DNA of 64,000 bases from Selenomonadaceae bacterium (lineage in GTDB: Bacteria > Bacillota > Negativicutes > Selenomonadales > Selenomonadaceae): assembly GCA_017476005.1 (NCBI GenBank), contig JAFVEM010000075.1, positions 1 to 64,000 of the forward strand. Reading direction: 5' to 3'. Of the stretch, positions 53,899-62,323 are shown in pieces (position 1 is the stretch's first letter; every line of letters starts with the position of its first letter). Below the pieces are notes generated by a model that made no database searches, was not told the DNA's origin, and worked only from the letters and a program-made list of their open reading frames with translations. Position numbers and translations under genes: made by a program.

Positions 53899-54057
53899 GA
53901 ACAGGCAGTTCTCCTGGCTCGGCTTCATCGTCCTGCACGCCTTCCCAAAGAGCAATGCTCCCCAGTGACATAATTGTGCAGGACTCGACCTTACAGTGGC
54001 GGGACCGCTCCGGCTTTACACCGGATTCCCTATTAAGTCCGCAAAGGACACCTGTTC
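53899..54057 (-). promoter_or_regulatory. Cobalamin riboswitch
   Basis: Read on the minus strand, the aptamer has closing helix P1 GAACAGG/CCTGTTC (54051-54057 with 53899-53905). It has the core AATAGGGAATCCGGTG, GCCGGAGCGGTCCCGCCACT, then GTCACTGG, TTTGGGAAGG, and the B12 box GAGCCAGGAGAACTGCCT (53903-53920, one mismatch to consensus). These are the conserved elements of adenosylcobalamin-type riboswitches. It sits between a consensus promoter and a terminator, upstream of the SLH porin, and should switch the porin off when cobalamin is plentiful. Confidence 0.95.
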
Positions 54058-54106
54058 CCCTCGCTATTCAGTTGTTGATGATGCTTATTTAGCATCACTG
54101 ATCGCC

Positions 54107-54135
54107 AGTATAGGTTAGGAAGTATTTTTTGTCAA
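54107..54135 (-). promoter_or_regulatory. Promoter of the riboswitch-porin transcript
   Basis: On the minus strand TTGACA (54135-54130) and TATACT (54112-54107) are separated by 17 bp, near consensus. A small hairpin GATGCT/AGCATC follows before the aptamer. Confidence 0.88.
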
Positions 54136-54160
54136 GCGGTATATCGCGCTCGTCATGTGG

Positions 54161-55561
54161 TTACTGCTTGCTTTTAAGATACTCATTAATGGCCGCCGCC
54201 GCTTTTTTCCCGGCTCCCATAGCTAAAATGACCGTGGCCGCGCCGGTTACAATGTCGCCGCCGGCAAAAACGCCTTCTTTGGAGGTGGCGCCCGTTTCTT
54301 CGCTCGCGGCAATGTTGCCCCGTTTGTTGGTGTCTAGCCCTTGGGTAGTGGAGGCTACAATGGGATTGGGGCCGGTGCCGATGGCGATTATCACCGTATC
54401 CACCGCCAAATTATATTCCGACCCGACTACGGGGACGGGACGGCGACGCCCCGAAGCATCAGGCTCGCCCAGTTCCATTTTTTGACAACGTATCTCCTTG
54501 ACCCAACCTGCATCGTCACCCAAAATGGCCACCGGGTTGTTCAACAGGCGAAAATCAATGCCTTCTTCCTTAGCGTGATGGACTTCTTCGGCTCTGGCCG
54601 GCAGTTCTTCCATGCTGCGGCGATAGACGATGTAAACATGCTCCGCGCCAAGTCTCAGCGCCGTGCGCGCCGCGTCCATGGCCACGTTGCCGCCGCCTAC
54701 CACCGCCACGTTTTTGCCCACGCGGATGGGGGTGACGTACTCAGGAAAAAGATAGGCTTTCATGAGATTGCAACGGGTGAGAAATTCATTGGCCGAGTAA
54801 ACCCCGTTCAGATTCTCGCCGGGGATGCCCATGAAGCGAGGCAGTCCCGCCCCGGTGCCGATAAACACCGCGCTGTAGCCTTCTTCTTGCATCAGTTCGT
54901 CCACGGTGTAAAGCCGACCGACTACCGAATTAAGACGAATTTCTACGCCGAGCCGCGTGAGATTTTCGATTTCCCGTTTCACCACTTTGTCCTTGGGCAA
55001 ACGGAACTCCGGGATACCGTAGGACAAAACGCCTCCGGCGGTGTGCAACGCTTCAAAGACGGTGACGCGATAACCCTTTTTCGCCAAATCCCCGGCGCAG
55101 GTAAGTCCGGCCGGCCCCGCGCCGATAACGGCCACCTTCTTGGCATCGGCGGCAAAGTCAACGGGCTGTATCGCTTCATTTTGGCTTAATTGCCAGTCGG
55201 CGGCGAAACGCTCCAACCTGCCAATGGCCACCGGCTCTCCTTTTTTCCCCAAGACGCAGTGCTTCTCGCACTGATTTTCTTGGGGGCAAACCCGTCCGCA
55301 CACCGCCGGCAGGGAGTTTGATTCCTTGATGGTATGAATGGCGGCGGCATAGTCCTTTTCCTTTATTTTGGCAATGAAACCCGGAATATTTACCTCCACG
55401 GGGCAACCCTTGCGGCATTGCGGCACCTTGCAGTTCAGGCAACGGGCGGCCTCACTCAGCGCCGTTTCTTCGTCGTAGCCTAGCGCCACCTCGTCAAAAT
55501 TGTGGGCGCGAACGCTCGCTGCCTGTTCCGGCATGGCGTGTTTTTTCATGCTGATGGCCAT
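54161..55561 (-). CDS. nfnB: Electron-bifurcating ferredoxin:NADP oxidoreductase, large subunit (NfnB)
   Basis: The 466-residue flavoprotein has two N-terminal [4Fe-4S] cysteine sets (CLNCKVPQCRKGCP near 42 and CGRVCPQENQCEKHC near 88), then two nucleotide-binding sites (VIGAGPAGLTCAGDL for FAD; VVGGGNVAMDAARTAL for NAD(P)H). It looks like the glutamate synthase small chain, but the partner gene next to it encodes the matching NfnA-type subunit and no large glutamate synthase gene is near. NfnAB couples NADH and reduced ferredoxin to NADP+ reduction. Confidence 0.85.
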   Translation of the reverse strand: MAISMKKHAMPEQAASVRAHNFDEVALGYDEETALSEAARCLNCKVPQCRKGCPVEVNIPGFIAKIKEKDYAAAIHTIKESNSLPAVCGRVCPQENQCEKHCVLGKKGEPVAIGRLERFAADWQLSQNEAIQPVDFAADAKKVAVIGAGPAGLTCAGDLAKKGYRVTVFEALHTAGGVLSYGIPEFRLPKDKVVKREIENLTRLGVEIRLNSVVGRLYTVDELMQEEGYSAVFIGTGAGLPRFMGIPGENLNGVYSANEFLTRCNLMKAYLFPEYVTPIRVGKNVAVVGGGNVAMDAARTALRLGAEHVYIVYRRSMEELPARAEEVHHAKEEGIDFRLLNNPVAILGDDAGWVKEIRCQKMELGEPDASGRRRPVPVVGSEYNLAVDTVIIAIGTGPNPIVASTTQGLDTNKRGNIAASEETGATSKEGVFAGGDIVTGAATVILAMGAGKKAAAAINEYLKSKQ

Positions 55562-55563
55562 AG

Positions 55564-56403
55564 CTACCTCCCCAATCCGATGTTGCAGACATGATCTTTG
55601 GCGACGGCTTCCTGCTCGCGATACATACGACCGCGGCTCATCAGCCCACCGAAATCCACCAAATGACCGTCAAATTCCGGCCCATCCACACAGGCAAATT
55701 TGGTTTCGTCCCCCACCTGCACGCGGCAACACCCACACATACCGGTGCCATCTACCATGACGGGATTCAAGCTGACAATGGTTTTTATGCCCAAGGGGCG
55801 AGTAGCTTCCACGACGCTTTTCATCATAATGCCGGGGCCGATGGCGGTGACCTGCGCGATTTTTTCGCCGCGCTCCACCAGAGTTTGCAACCCGTTCGTC
55901 ACAAAACCCTTGATGCCGCAAGAGCCGTCGTCCGTGGTTATAATTACTTCGTCGCAGACGGAGCGCATTTCCTTTTCAAACACGAGAATGTCTTTCGTCT
56001 TGGCGCCCAGTATGCCGATGACTTTATTCCCCAGTTCATGCACGGCGCGCGCGATGGGATAAACGGGAGCCACGCCGATACCGCCCCCCACAAACACCAC
56101 CGTACCCATGTCCGCCGAGATTTGCGACGGCTGACCCAAAGGGCCGATAAAATCCTGTATTTCGCCGCCAACCGGGATAGAGGCCAGCGCCATGGTGGAT
56201 GCGCCCACCACCTGAAAAATCAGCTTGACGCTGCCCCTCTCCCGGTCAAAATCCGCGATAGTCAGAGGGATGCGCTCTCCTTTTTCATCCGCTCTGAGGA
56301 CGATAAACTGCCCCGGCCGCGCCTTCTTGGCCACCTGCGGTGCCTCGATATCGCAATCAAAGATACCCGGGGACAACTCTTTTTTGGTCAAAACCTTAAA
56401 CAT
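55564..56403 (-). CDS. nfnA: Electron-bifurcating ferredoxin:NADP oxidoreductase, small subunit (NfnA)
   Basis: The 279-residue protein has the ferredoxin-NADP reductase fold: FAD segment ARPGQFIVLRADEKGERIPLTI, NAD loop FVGGGIGVAPVYPIAR, and a C-terminal [2Fe-2S] cysteine set (GMCGCCRVQVGDETKFACVDGPEF). The order and the 2-nt gap to the large subunit fit an NfnAB pair. The proteins act in the cytoplasm to balance NADH, NADPH and ferredoxin in anaerobic metabolism. Confidence 0.87.
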   Translation of the reverse strand: MFKVLTKKELSPGIFDCDIEAPQVAKKARPGQFIVLRADEKGERIPLTIADFDRERGSVKLIFQVVGASTMALASIPVGGEIQDFIGPLGQPSQISADMGTVVFVGGGIGVAPVYPIARAVHELGNKVIGILGAKTKDILVFEKEMRSVCDEVIITTDDGSCGIKGFVTNGLQTLVERGEKIAQVTAIGPGIMMKSVVEATRPLGIKTIVSLNPVMVDGTGMCGCCRVQVGDETKFACVDGPEFDGHLVDFGGLMSRGRMYREQEAVAKDHVCNIGLGR

Positions 56404-56427
56404 AAAAACCGGCTCTCCTTTTTTATA

Positions 56428-57195
56428 TTACTCAACATCTTCCTTCCAATTTTCATCGACACTGCCGGTCTCGCGCACCTCTCTGGCGGCGGCATCCATC
56501 ATGGCAAAGGATTTTTGCACCCCGGCGCGATTATGGCTGTAGTTGGCGGCGTGTTGCGGCGCAATGCCAATGGCGCCGGCCTCGGCCACGGAATCAATAT
56601 TGGCGCCCATGAAAATGAAATTCCAATGATATTTTTCCTTGGCGGTTTCAATCATGTTTTTAACGGTTGCCTTGGTATATTCCCGACTGTCATTTTCTTG
56701 GCCGTCGGTCATGATGAGAACAATCACCCGACGCTTTTCCGGGCAAATAACCTCTTTTTCCATTTTCCCGGCGGTGGCGGTAAGGGTGCGACCGATGGCG
56801 TCGAGGAGCGCCGTCATGCCCCGGGCATAGTATTCCTTATTCGTCATGGCCGGTACTTTTTGCAAATCCACGCCGTCCACGATTTTTTCATACTGGTCAT
56901 CAAACAGCACCGTAGTGACTACAGCCTTTCCCGGTTCCTGTTTTTGTTTTTCCAAAAAAGAATTGTAGCCGCCGATGGTATCATCTACCACCGGTTGCAT
57001 AGAGCCGGAACGATCCAAGATGCAAATAATCTCCACCGGTTCCGGCGAGGTTTTGTCGCAATCCGTCGTGTGCTTGTGTTCCGGGAGAGTTGCGCTTGCC
57101 TGAGGCGGCGCAGGTGGCTTAGGCAAAGCTCTCGCCATAGAAACACTACTGAGAGCCACCAACACCGCCGACGTGAGGAGCAGGATTTTCCACAT
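56428..57195 (-). CDS. Secreted von Willebrand factor A-domain protein
   Basis: The 255-residue protein has a signal peptide (to about residue 22), a Pro-rich spacer, and a VWA domain with an intact MIDAS: DRSGSM (61-66), a Thr in GMTALLDAIG, and Asp in MTDGQENDS. It should bind Mg2+ and a protein partner in the periplasm or cell surface. It lies 31 nt after trpG and 24 nt before nfnA on the same strand, but no functional link is apparent. Confidence 0.8.
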   Translation of the reverse strand: MWKILLLTSAVLVALSSVSMARALPKPPAPPQASATLPEHKHTTDCDKTSPEPVEIICILDRSGSMQPVVDDTIGGYNSFLEKQKQEPGKAVVTTVLFDDQYEKIVDGVDLQKVPAMTNKEYYARGMTALLDAIGRTLTATAGKMEKEVICPEKRRVIVLIMTDGQENDSREYTKATVKNMIETAKEKYHWNFIFMGANIDSVAEAGAIGIAPQHAANYSHNRAGVQKSFAMMDAAAREVRETGSVDENWKEDVE

Positions 57196-57226
57196 GATTT
57201 TTCTACCTTCTTTCTTGAGAATTATT

Positions 57227-57793
57227 TCACAGACTTAAAAAATTCTCCAAAATCATCTCTCCTTCCGGAGTCAAAATAGATTCCGGATGAAATTGTACGC
57301 CATAGATGGGACGCTCGCGATGTTCCACCGCCATGATTTCGCCGTCGGCGGCGCGCGCGGTGATTTTTAAGCAAGGGGGAAGGGTAGCGGCTACGGCGGC
57401 CAGCGAATGGTATCTGGCTACCTTGGATGAGGTGGGCAGTCCCATAAAAAGAGGCGAAGCAGTGTCAAATTCGGTCAGGGAGGCTTTGCCATGCATCAGG
57501 TTTTGGGCATAGCCAATGGTGGCGCCAAAAGCATAGCAAATTGCCTGATGCCCCAAACACACTCCTAACAGCGGAACATTCTCGTCCATATTCCGAATAA
57601 GCTCCACGCAAACACCGGCTCTCTCCGGCCGCCCCGGCCCCGGGGAAATAATGATATGCGTGGGACGCAAGTTTTTTATTTCCTCCACCGTCAAGGCATC
57701 GTTGCGTATCACCTTTATATCCGGCTTAATGGCTCCCACCAACTGATATAAATTGTAGGAAAAGCTGTCATAGTTATCGATGAGTAAAATCAT
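57227..57793 (-). CDS. trpG: Anthranilate synthase glutamine amidotransferase subunit
   Basis: The 188-residue class I amidotransferase has the nucleophile Cys79 in LLGVCLGHQAI and the His-Glu pair in VQFHPESIL. It supplies ammonia to the TrpE subunit encoded before it (4-bp overlap). The same subunit could also serve aminodeoxychorismate synthase. Confidence 0.92.
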   Translation of the reverse strand: MILLIDNYDSFSYNLYQLVGAIKPDIKVIRNDALTVEEIKNLRPTHIIISPGPGRPERAGVCVELIRNMDENVPLLGVCLGHQAICYAFGATIGYAQNLMHGKASLTEFDTASPLFMGLPTSSKVARYHSLAAVAATLPPCLKITARAADGEIMAVEHRERPIYGVQFHPESILTPEGEMILENFLSL

Positions 57794-59259
57794 AGCTCTT
57801 CCCCCTCGGCTAGTTCTAAGGCTCGCACGACGGCCTTGGCCTTGTTAAGACATTCCTGATATTCCTTCTGTGGCACCGAATCGGCCACGATACCGGCGCC
57901 GCTGCGCACAAAGACCCGACCGTTTTTCTGATAGGCTATCCGAATGGCGATGCAGGTGTCCATGTTGCCGGTGAAATCAATGTAACCGATAGCGCCGCCG
58001 TAAATGCCGCGCTTGTTTTGCTCCAGTTCCCCGATGAGTTGACAGGCGCGAATCTTGGGGGCGCCGGATAAAGTTCCGGCCGGGAGTACCGCCGCGATAG
58101 CGTCAAGGGCATCGTATTTAGCGTCAATTTCGCCGCGTACCGTGGAGCCTATGTGCATTACATGGGAGAAACGCTCGATGCTATGGAGTTTTTCTACTTG
58201 CACCGTACCAAACCTACAAATTTTGCCCAAATCGTTGCGGCCTAAATCCACCAACATATTGTGTTCCGCCAGTTCCTTTTCGTCGGCCAACAGTTCCTTT
58301 TCCAAAGCTAGGTCATCCGCCTCGGTTTTCCCCCGGGGACGAGTACCGGCTAGAGGGAAGGTATGCAATACCCCCCCTTCTAGTTTCACCAAGGTTTCCG
58401 GGGAAGCGCCGGCCACTTCTACGTCCATACCGCCAAAATAAAACATATAAGGGGAGGGGTTAATGGTTCTGAGCAGCCGATAAGTATTGAGGAGACTGCC
58501 GCTAAAAGGCGCGCTTAACCGATTGGAGAGGACGATTTGAAAAATATCCCCTTCTCTGATGTAATGTTTGGCCTTTTCCACCATGGCGCAAAATTCTGCC
58601 TCGCCAAAGAGAGGAGTAACTTCGCCCGTAAGATGTCCCGGCGCCTCTTTTAATTTCTCGCCGTGTCGCAGGAGATCTGCCAGACGCTTAATATCCTTGA
58701 CGGCGGTTTCATAGGCCGTAGCGGTGTCTTCTTGCAGACTCATGTTTACCATGATGATTATTTTCTGCTTGGCGTGGTCAAAGGCGATAACCTTGTCAAA
58801 GAGCATGAGGTCAAGGTCGCGGAAGTTTTCCGTATCGGACGCTGGACATACTACGCTAGGCTCCGCATAACCAAAGAAGTCGAAGGCAAAGTAGCCCACC
58901 AGTCCCCCCGTGAAAGTGGGCAGGTAAGCGAAGCGCGGACTGCGGTATTTTTTGAGTAGCTCTCGCAGATACTTTACAGGCTCCTTGGTAGCTATATTTT
59001 GGTCGCCCAATTTCAGCTTGCCGCCGGTACAGGTGATTTCCAGTTTAGGCTCCAGCCCCAAAAAGGTGTAGCGTCCCCAACGGTCGCTAGATTGAGCTGA
59101 CTCCAACATGAAGCAGTGGGTGGAAGTCTTTTTGAGGACACGCAAAGCCTCCAAGGGAGTGATGAAGTCGGAGAGAATTTCGGCGCTCACGGGCAGAATA
59201 TCGTATTTCCCCGTGGTCTTAAGCCGCTTAGCCTCCGCGATTTCCGGCAAAAAATTCAT
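57790..59259 (-). CDS. trpE: Anthranilate synthase component I
   Basis: The 489-residue chorismate enzyme shows the N-terminal tryptophan-sensing domain and the catalytic block SPETLVKLEGG, then FPLAGTRPRGKT. Ala before GTRPRG separates TrpE from PabB, which has Lys there. Together with trpG it makes anthranilate. trpD, trpC/F and trpA are not in the window; trpB is 48 kb away. A consensus promoter is close upstream and the leader is too short for a T-box or a classical attenuator. Confidence 0.93.
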   Translation of the reverse strand: MNFLPEIAEAKRLKTTGKYDILPVSAEILSDFITPLEALRVLKKTSTHCFMLESAQSSDRWGRYTFLGLEPKLEITCTGGKLKLGDQNIATKEPVKYLRELLKKYRSPRFAYLPTFTGGLVGYFAFDFFGYAEPSVVCPASDTENFRDLDLMLFDKVIAFDHAKQKIIIMVNMSLQEDTATAYETAVKDIKRLADLLRHGEKLKEAPGHLTGEVTPLFGEAEFCAMVEKAKHYIREGDIFQIVLSNRLSAPFSGSLLNTYRLLRTINPSPYMFYFGGMDVEVAGASPETLVKLEGGVLHTFPLAGTRPRGKTEADDLALEKELLADEKELAEHNMLVDLGRNDLGKICRFGTVQVEKLHSIERFSHVMHIGSTVRGEIDAKYDALDAIAAVLPAGTLSGAPKIRACQLIGELEQNKRGIYGGAIGYIDFTGNMDTCIAIRIAYQKNGRVFVRSGAGIVADSVPQKEYQECLNKAKAVVRALELAEGEEL

Positions 59260-59309
59260 AAGCCTCGCCTCCCGTGCGAAAAATTTTTCGTTGCCAAATA
59301 TTAGTTACC

Positions 59310-59338
59310 ATTATATACGGATTTAACGAAAGTTTCAA
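59310..59338 (-). promoter_or_regulatory. Promoter of trpEG
   Basis: On the minus strand TTGAAA (59338-59333) and TATAAT (59315-59310) are separated by 17 bp. The start codon of trpE lies about 50 bp downstream. Confidence 0.85.
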
Positions 59339-59377
59339 TCACCGCCGCAAAAAAGAAAAACTAAAGGCAAATAAAGT

Positions 59378-59406
59378 TTGCATAAGAACAAGGTTTGTGA
59401 TATAGT
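59378..59406 (+). promoter_or_regulatory. Promoter of rpsO
   Basis: TTGCAT (59378-59383) and TATAGT (59401-59406) are separated by 17 bp. Confidence 0.75.
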
Positions 59407-59412
59407 GACAAA

Positions 59413-59478
59413 AATTCCGTGGCGCGGACAGCGACGACTCCGACGCTCTCTTGGCTACCGGAGAATAGATTTTTTATT
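59413..59478 (+). promoter_or_regulatory. Possible S15-binding leader of rpsO
   Basis: The GC-rich leader can fold with CCGTGGC near 59426 pairing to GGCTACCGG near 59451 around an inner hairpin GACAGCG/CGACGCTC. S15 represses its own mRNA in many bacteria through leader structure. The match here is by structure only. Confidence 0.3.
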
Positions 59479-59493
59479 AGGAGGAATACAACA

Positions 59494-59760
59494 ATGCTCA
59501 CCAAAGAAACGAAACAGGAAATTATGGAAAAGTACGCCGTTCACGACGGGGACACCGGCTCCCCGGAAGTACAGGTGGCGGTACTTACGGCGCGTATCCA
59601 GTATCTGACGGAACACCTGAAAGAACACAAAAAGGATCATCACTCCCGTCGCGGCCTTTTGAAGATGGTTGGTCATCGCCGTCGTTTGCTCAATTATTTG
59701 TATAATAAGGACATCGAGCGCTATCGCGCCATTATCGCTAAGCTGAACCTGCGCAAGTAA
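59494..59760 (+). CDS. rpsO: 30S ribosomal protein S15
   Basis: The 88-residue protein has the S15 pattern ([45 protein letters not shown]). It binds the central domain of 16S rRNA. AGGAGG at 59479-59484 decides the ATG; a longer frame upstream would add 25 unrelated residues. rpsO precedes pnp in the order common to bacteria. Confidence 0.97.
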   Translation: MLTKETKQEIMEKYAVHDGDTGSPEVQVAVLTARIQYLTEHLKEHKKDHHSRRGLLKMVGHRRRLLNYLYNKDIERYRAIIAKLNLRK

Positions 59761-59780
59761 CACTGCCATGTCTTTGCCAA

Positions 59781-59807
59781 AAAGCGGGGTTAAACCCGCT
59801 TTTTTTG
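59781..59807 (+). terminator. Terminator between rpsO and pnp
   Basis: Stem AAAGCGGG/CCCGCTTT is followed by a T-run. pnp is probably expressed by read-through or after RNase processing, as in other bacteria. Confidence 0.8.
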
Positions 59808-59828
59808 CCCTCGGGAGGAAAAAAATAA

Positions 59829-61898
59829 ATGCACAGCTTTGAAATGACCCTAGGCGGCCGTCCTCTCATCATCGAAACCGGCAAGCTGGCCAAGCAAGCC
59901 AGCGGCGCAGTCCTAGTTCGCTACGGCGAGACGGTGGTACTGGTTACGGCCACGGCTTCGGCACAGCCTCGGGAAGGAGTCGATTTCTTTCCGCTGACGG
60001 TGGATTACGAAGAAAAAATGTATGCGGCAGGGAAAATCCCCGGCGGCTTCATTAAGCGAGAAGGGCGTCCTTCCAGCGATGCCGTTCTTTGCGCGCGGCT
60101 TATCGACCGCCCCATCCGCCCCCTCTTTCCGGAAGGTTTTCGGAACGATGTGCAGGTGGTGGCCACGGTGCTTTCCGTGGAGCCGGATAACGCGCCGGAA
60201 CTGGCGGCCATGGTGGGAGCTTCCGCCGCCCTTACCATCTCGGATATTCCCTTCCAAGGGCCTATCGCCGGCGTAAGAGTGGGCAGAGTCGATGATAATT
60301 TTGTCATAAACCCCACGGAAGCCCAGCGCGAAAAATCCACCTTGAATCTTACCGTGGCCGGTTCCAGCGACGCAGTGATGATGGTGGAGGCAGGAGCCTC
60401 CGAATTATCCGAAGAAGTTATCCTTGAGGCTATCCTCTTCGGCCACGAGGAAATCAAGCGTTTGGTGAAATTCCAGGCGGATATACAGGCCGAGTGTGGC
60501 AAGGAAAAACGGGAGATACAACTCTTTACGGTGGCGGAAGATTTGGAGCAGGCCATTCGGGATTTTGCCGCCGCCAAACTAAACGCGGCGGTACGCAATC
60601 CCGACAAGCTTGACCGGGAGGCTCACATTGACGCCGTCAAGGAAGAGACCACGGCAAAAATTCTTGAGGACTACCCGGAGACGGAAAAGGAAATTGCCTA
60701 CGTCCTGCACAAGCTGGAGAAGGAAATCGTGCGGCGCATGATTACCCACGAAAAAATTCGCCCCGACGGACGCGGCCTAGAAGAAGTGCGTCCCGTGACC
60801 TGCGAAGTGGGGATACTGCCTCGCGCTCACGGCTCCGGCCTCTTTACCAGAGGGCAGACTCAGGTACTTACCGTCACCACCTTAGGGCCTATGGGCGACG
60901 AACAGGTCATCGACGGTCTTGGCCCCGAAACCGCCAAGCATTACATTCACCATTACAATTTCCCCGGTTACAGCGTGGGTGAAGCGCGTCCCATCAGAAG
61001 TCCCGGTCGTCGCGAGATAGGACACGGCGCTTTGGCCGAGCGCGCCTTGGTGCCGGTGATTCCGAAAGTAGAAGATTTTCCCTATACCATTCGCTTGGTA
61101 TCGGAAGTCTTGGAATCCAACGGTTCCAGCTCTATGGGCAGTGTCTGCGGCAGTACCCTGTCCCTTATGCAAGCCGGCGTTCCCATTAAACGCCCGGTTT
61201 CCGGCGTGGCTATGGGACTGGTCAAAGACGGCGACGCCTACACGATTTTGACGGACATTCAGGGCATGGAAGACGCCTTGGGGGATATGGATTTCAAAGT
61301 GGCCGGCACGGAACAGGGCATTACCGCCATTCAAATGGACATAAAGGTGGATGGCCTCAGCCGGGAAATTTTAGCCACGGCGCTGGCGCAAGCCAAACGT
61401 GGTCGCGCCTTTATCTTGGGCAAAATGCTGGAGTGCATCGCCGCTCCGGCTTCCGAACTTTCCCAGTATGCGCCGCGCGTGGAAACCATGCAGATTAAGA
61501 TCGATAAAATCCGCGAGGTCATCGGCACCGGCGGCAAGGTGGTCAAGAAGATTATCGACGAAACCGGCGTCACCATCGACATTCACGAAGACGGCAATAT
61601 TTTCATCACCTCTAACGACGCGGAGGGCATGAAAAAAGCTCGCGCCATGATTGAGGAAATCGTGCGCGAGGTGGAAGTGGGCGAAGTCTATACCGGGACT
61701 GTCACTCGCCTCATGAAGTTCGGCGCCTTCGTGGAAATTCTCCCCGGCAAGGAAGGGCTGTGCCATGTATCCCAGCTGGCCAAACGGCGCGTGGAAAACG
61801 TGGAAGACGTGGTGAATGTGGGCGACCAGCTTACGGTAAAGGTGACGGAGATTGACGAACGCGGTCGTATTAACGTGAGTCACCGGGCTATACTCTAA
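59829..61898 (+). CDS. pnp: Polynucleotide phosphorylase
   Basis: The 689-residue 3'-5' exoribonuclease has two RNase PH domains (about 1-210 and 315-550), with the active [26 protein letters not shown] and the second-domain [18 protein letters not shown] and DMDFKVAGT, then a KH domain (about 555-615, [11 protein letters not shown]) and an S1 domain (about 620-689). It degrades mRNA by phosphorolysis and forms a trimer. Confidence 0.97.
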   Translation: MHSFEMTLGGRPLIIETGKLAKQASGAVLVRYGETVVLVTATASAQPREGVDFFPLTVDYEEKMYAAGKIPGGFIKREGRPSSDAVLCARLIDRPIRPLFPEGFRNDVQVVATVLSVEPDNAPELAAMVGASAALTISDIPFQGPIAGVRVGRVDDNFVINPTEAQREKSTLNLTVAGSSDAVMMVEAGASELSEEVILEAILFGHEEIKRLVKFQADIQAECGKEKREIQLFTVAEDLEQAIRDFAAAKLNAAVRNPDKLDREAHIDAVKEETTAKILEDYPETEKEIAYVLHKLEKEIVRRMITHEKIRPDGRGLEEVRPVTCEVGILPRAHGSGLFTRGQTQVLTVTTLGPMGDEQVIDGLGPETAKHYIHHYNFPGYSVGEARPIRSPGRREIGHGALAERALVPVIPKVEDFPYTIRLVSEVLESNGSSSMGSVCGSTLSLMQAGVPIKRPVSGVAMGLVKDGDAYTILTDIQGMEDALGDMDFKVAGTEQGITAIQMDIKVDGLSREILATALAQAKRGRAFILGKMLECIAAPASELSQYAPRVETMQIKIDKIREVIGTGGKVVKKIIDETGVTIDIHEDGNIFITSNDAEGMKKARAMIEEIVREVEVGEVYTGTVTRLMKFGAFVEILPGKEGLCHVSQLAKRRVENVEDVVNVGDQLTVKVTEIDERGRINVSHRAIL

Positions 61899-61913
61899 CG
61901 GGAGATGGAGAGG

Positions 61914-62171
61914 ATGCGACAGCTAAAAAGCAACAATCGCGCCCAAGAAATTATTGCCATGATGAACCCGGTGACCAAACCCCGGTCGCCGCAAGAACTC
62001 TTGGCCAGATATAACCAAAAGCGCCAGCAGTACAAAGAACTGAAACTTGCCAGCGACAACAGCCCCCAAAAACGGGAGCAACTGGCCATGCTCTACGCCG
62101 AGGCCAAGGTCTTAGGCTGGGCTTTAGGGAAACACGAAAAAACTATTATTCAGGAGATAAACTTTAGTTAG
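61914..62171 (+). CDS. Small conserved-looking protein of unknown function
   Basis: The 85-residue product is basic and mostly helical, with no signal peptide or membrane segment. The stretch SPQELLARYNQKRQQYKELK looks like an amphipathic helix. I do not recognise the family. ATG 61914 has GGGAG 9 nt upstream; ATG 61905 abuts that site. It lies 15 nt after pnp and is probably co-transcribed, so a role in RNA metabolism is possible but unproven. Confidence 0.6.
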   Translation: MRQLKSNNRAQEIIAMMNPVTKPRSPQELLARYNQKRQQYKELKLASDNSPQKREQLAMLYAEAKVLGWALGKHEKTIIQEINFS

Positions 62172-62177
62172 CATTTC

Positions 62178-62250
62178 TTTGGGGGCTTTGCCCCAAACCC
62201 CACTGGGGGAAATGATTTCCCCCAGCTCCCCTCAATAGATTTATATATAG
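62178..62250. repeat. Modular palindromic repeat after the pnp operon
   Basis: Modules TTGGGGGCTTTGCCCCAAA and ACTGGGGGAAATGATTTCCC, then CAATAGATTTATATATA. The order matches the copies at 48402 and 52230. Confidence 0.75.
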
Positions 62251-62294
62251 ACCCCGTCGTTAAGTCGCCAAGATTTATCGACGGGGTGTATTTT
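62251..62294 (+). terminator. Terminator before the NSS transporter
   Basis: A 9-bp stem ACCCCGTCG/CGACGGGGT (62251-62259 with 62279-62287) is followed by GTATTTTT. Confidence 0.8.
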
Positions 62295-62323
62295 TGAAGT
62301 AAGAAAAGTAGGTGTTAAACGAT

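Noticed and set aside
54161-55561. Glutamate synthase small chain (gltD) assignment
   Set aside because: The sequence fits equally well, but the adjacent NfnA-type gene and the absence of a gltB-like gene favour NfnB.
55591-57279. Very long open frame (562 codons) on the plus strand opposite nfnA and the VWA gene
   Set aside because: It lies antisense to recognised genes and spans their boundaries. Its translation is His/Phe-rich without domains, an effect of codon bias in the real genes.
57790-59259. Aminodeoxychorismate synthase (pabB) assignment
   Set aside because: The motif has Ala rather than Lys before GTRPRG, which marks anthranilate synthase.
59260-59338. T-box or trp attenuator upstream of trpE
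   Set aside because: The promoter lies about 50 bp from the start codon, leaving no room for such a leader, and no T-box motif is visible.
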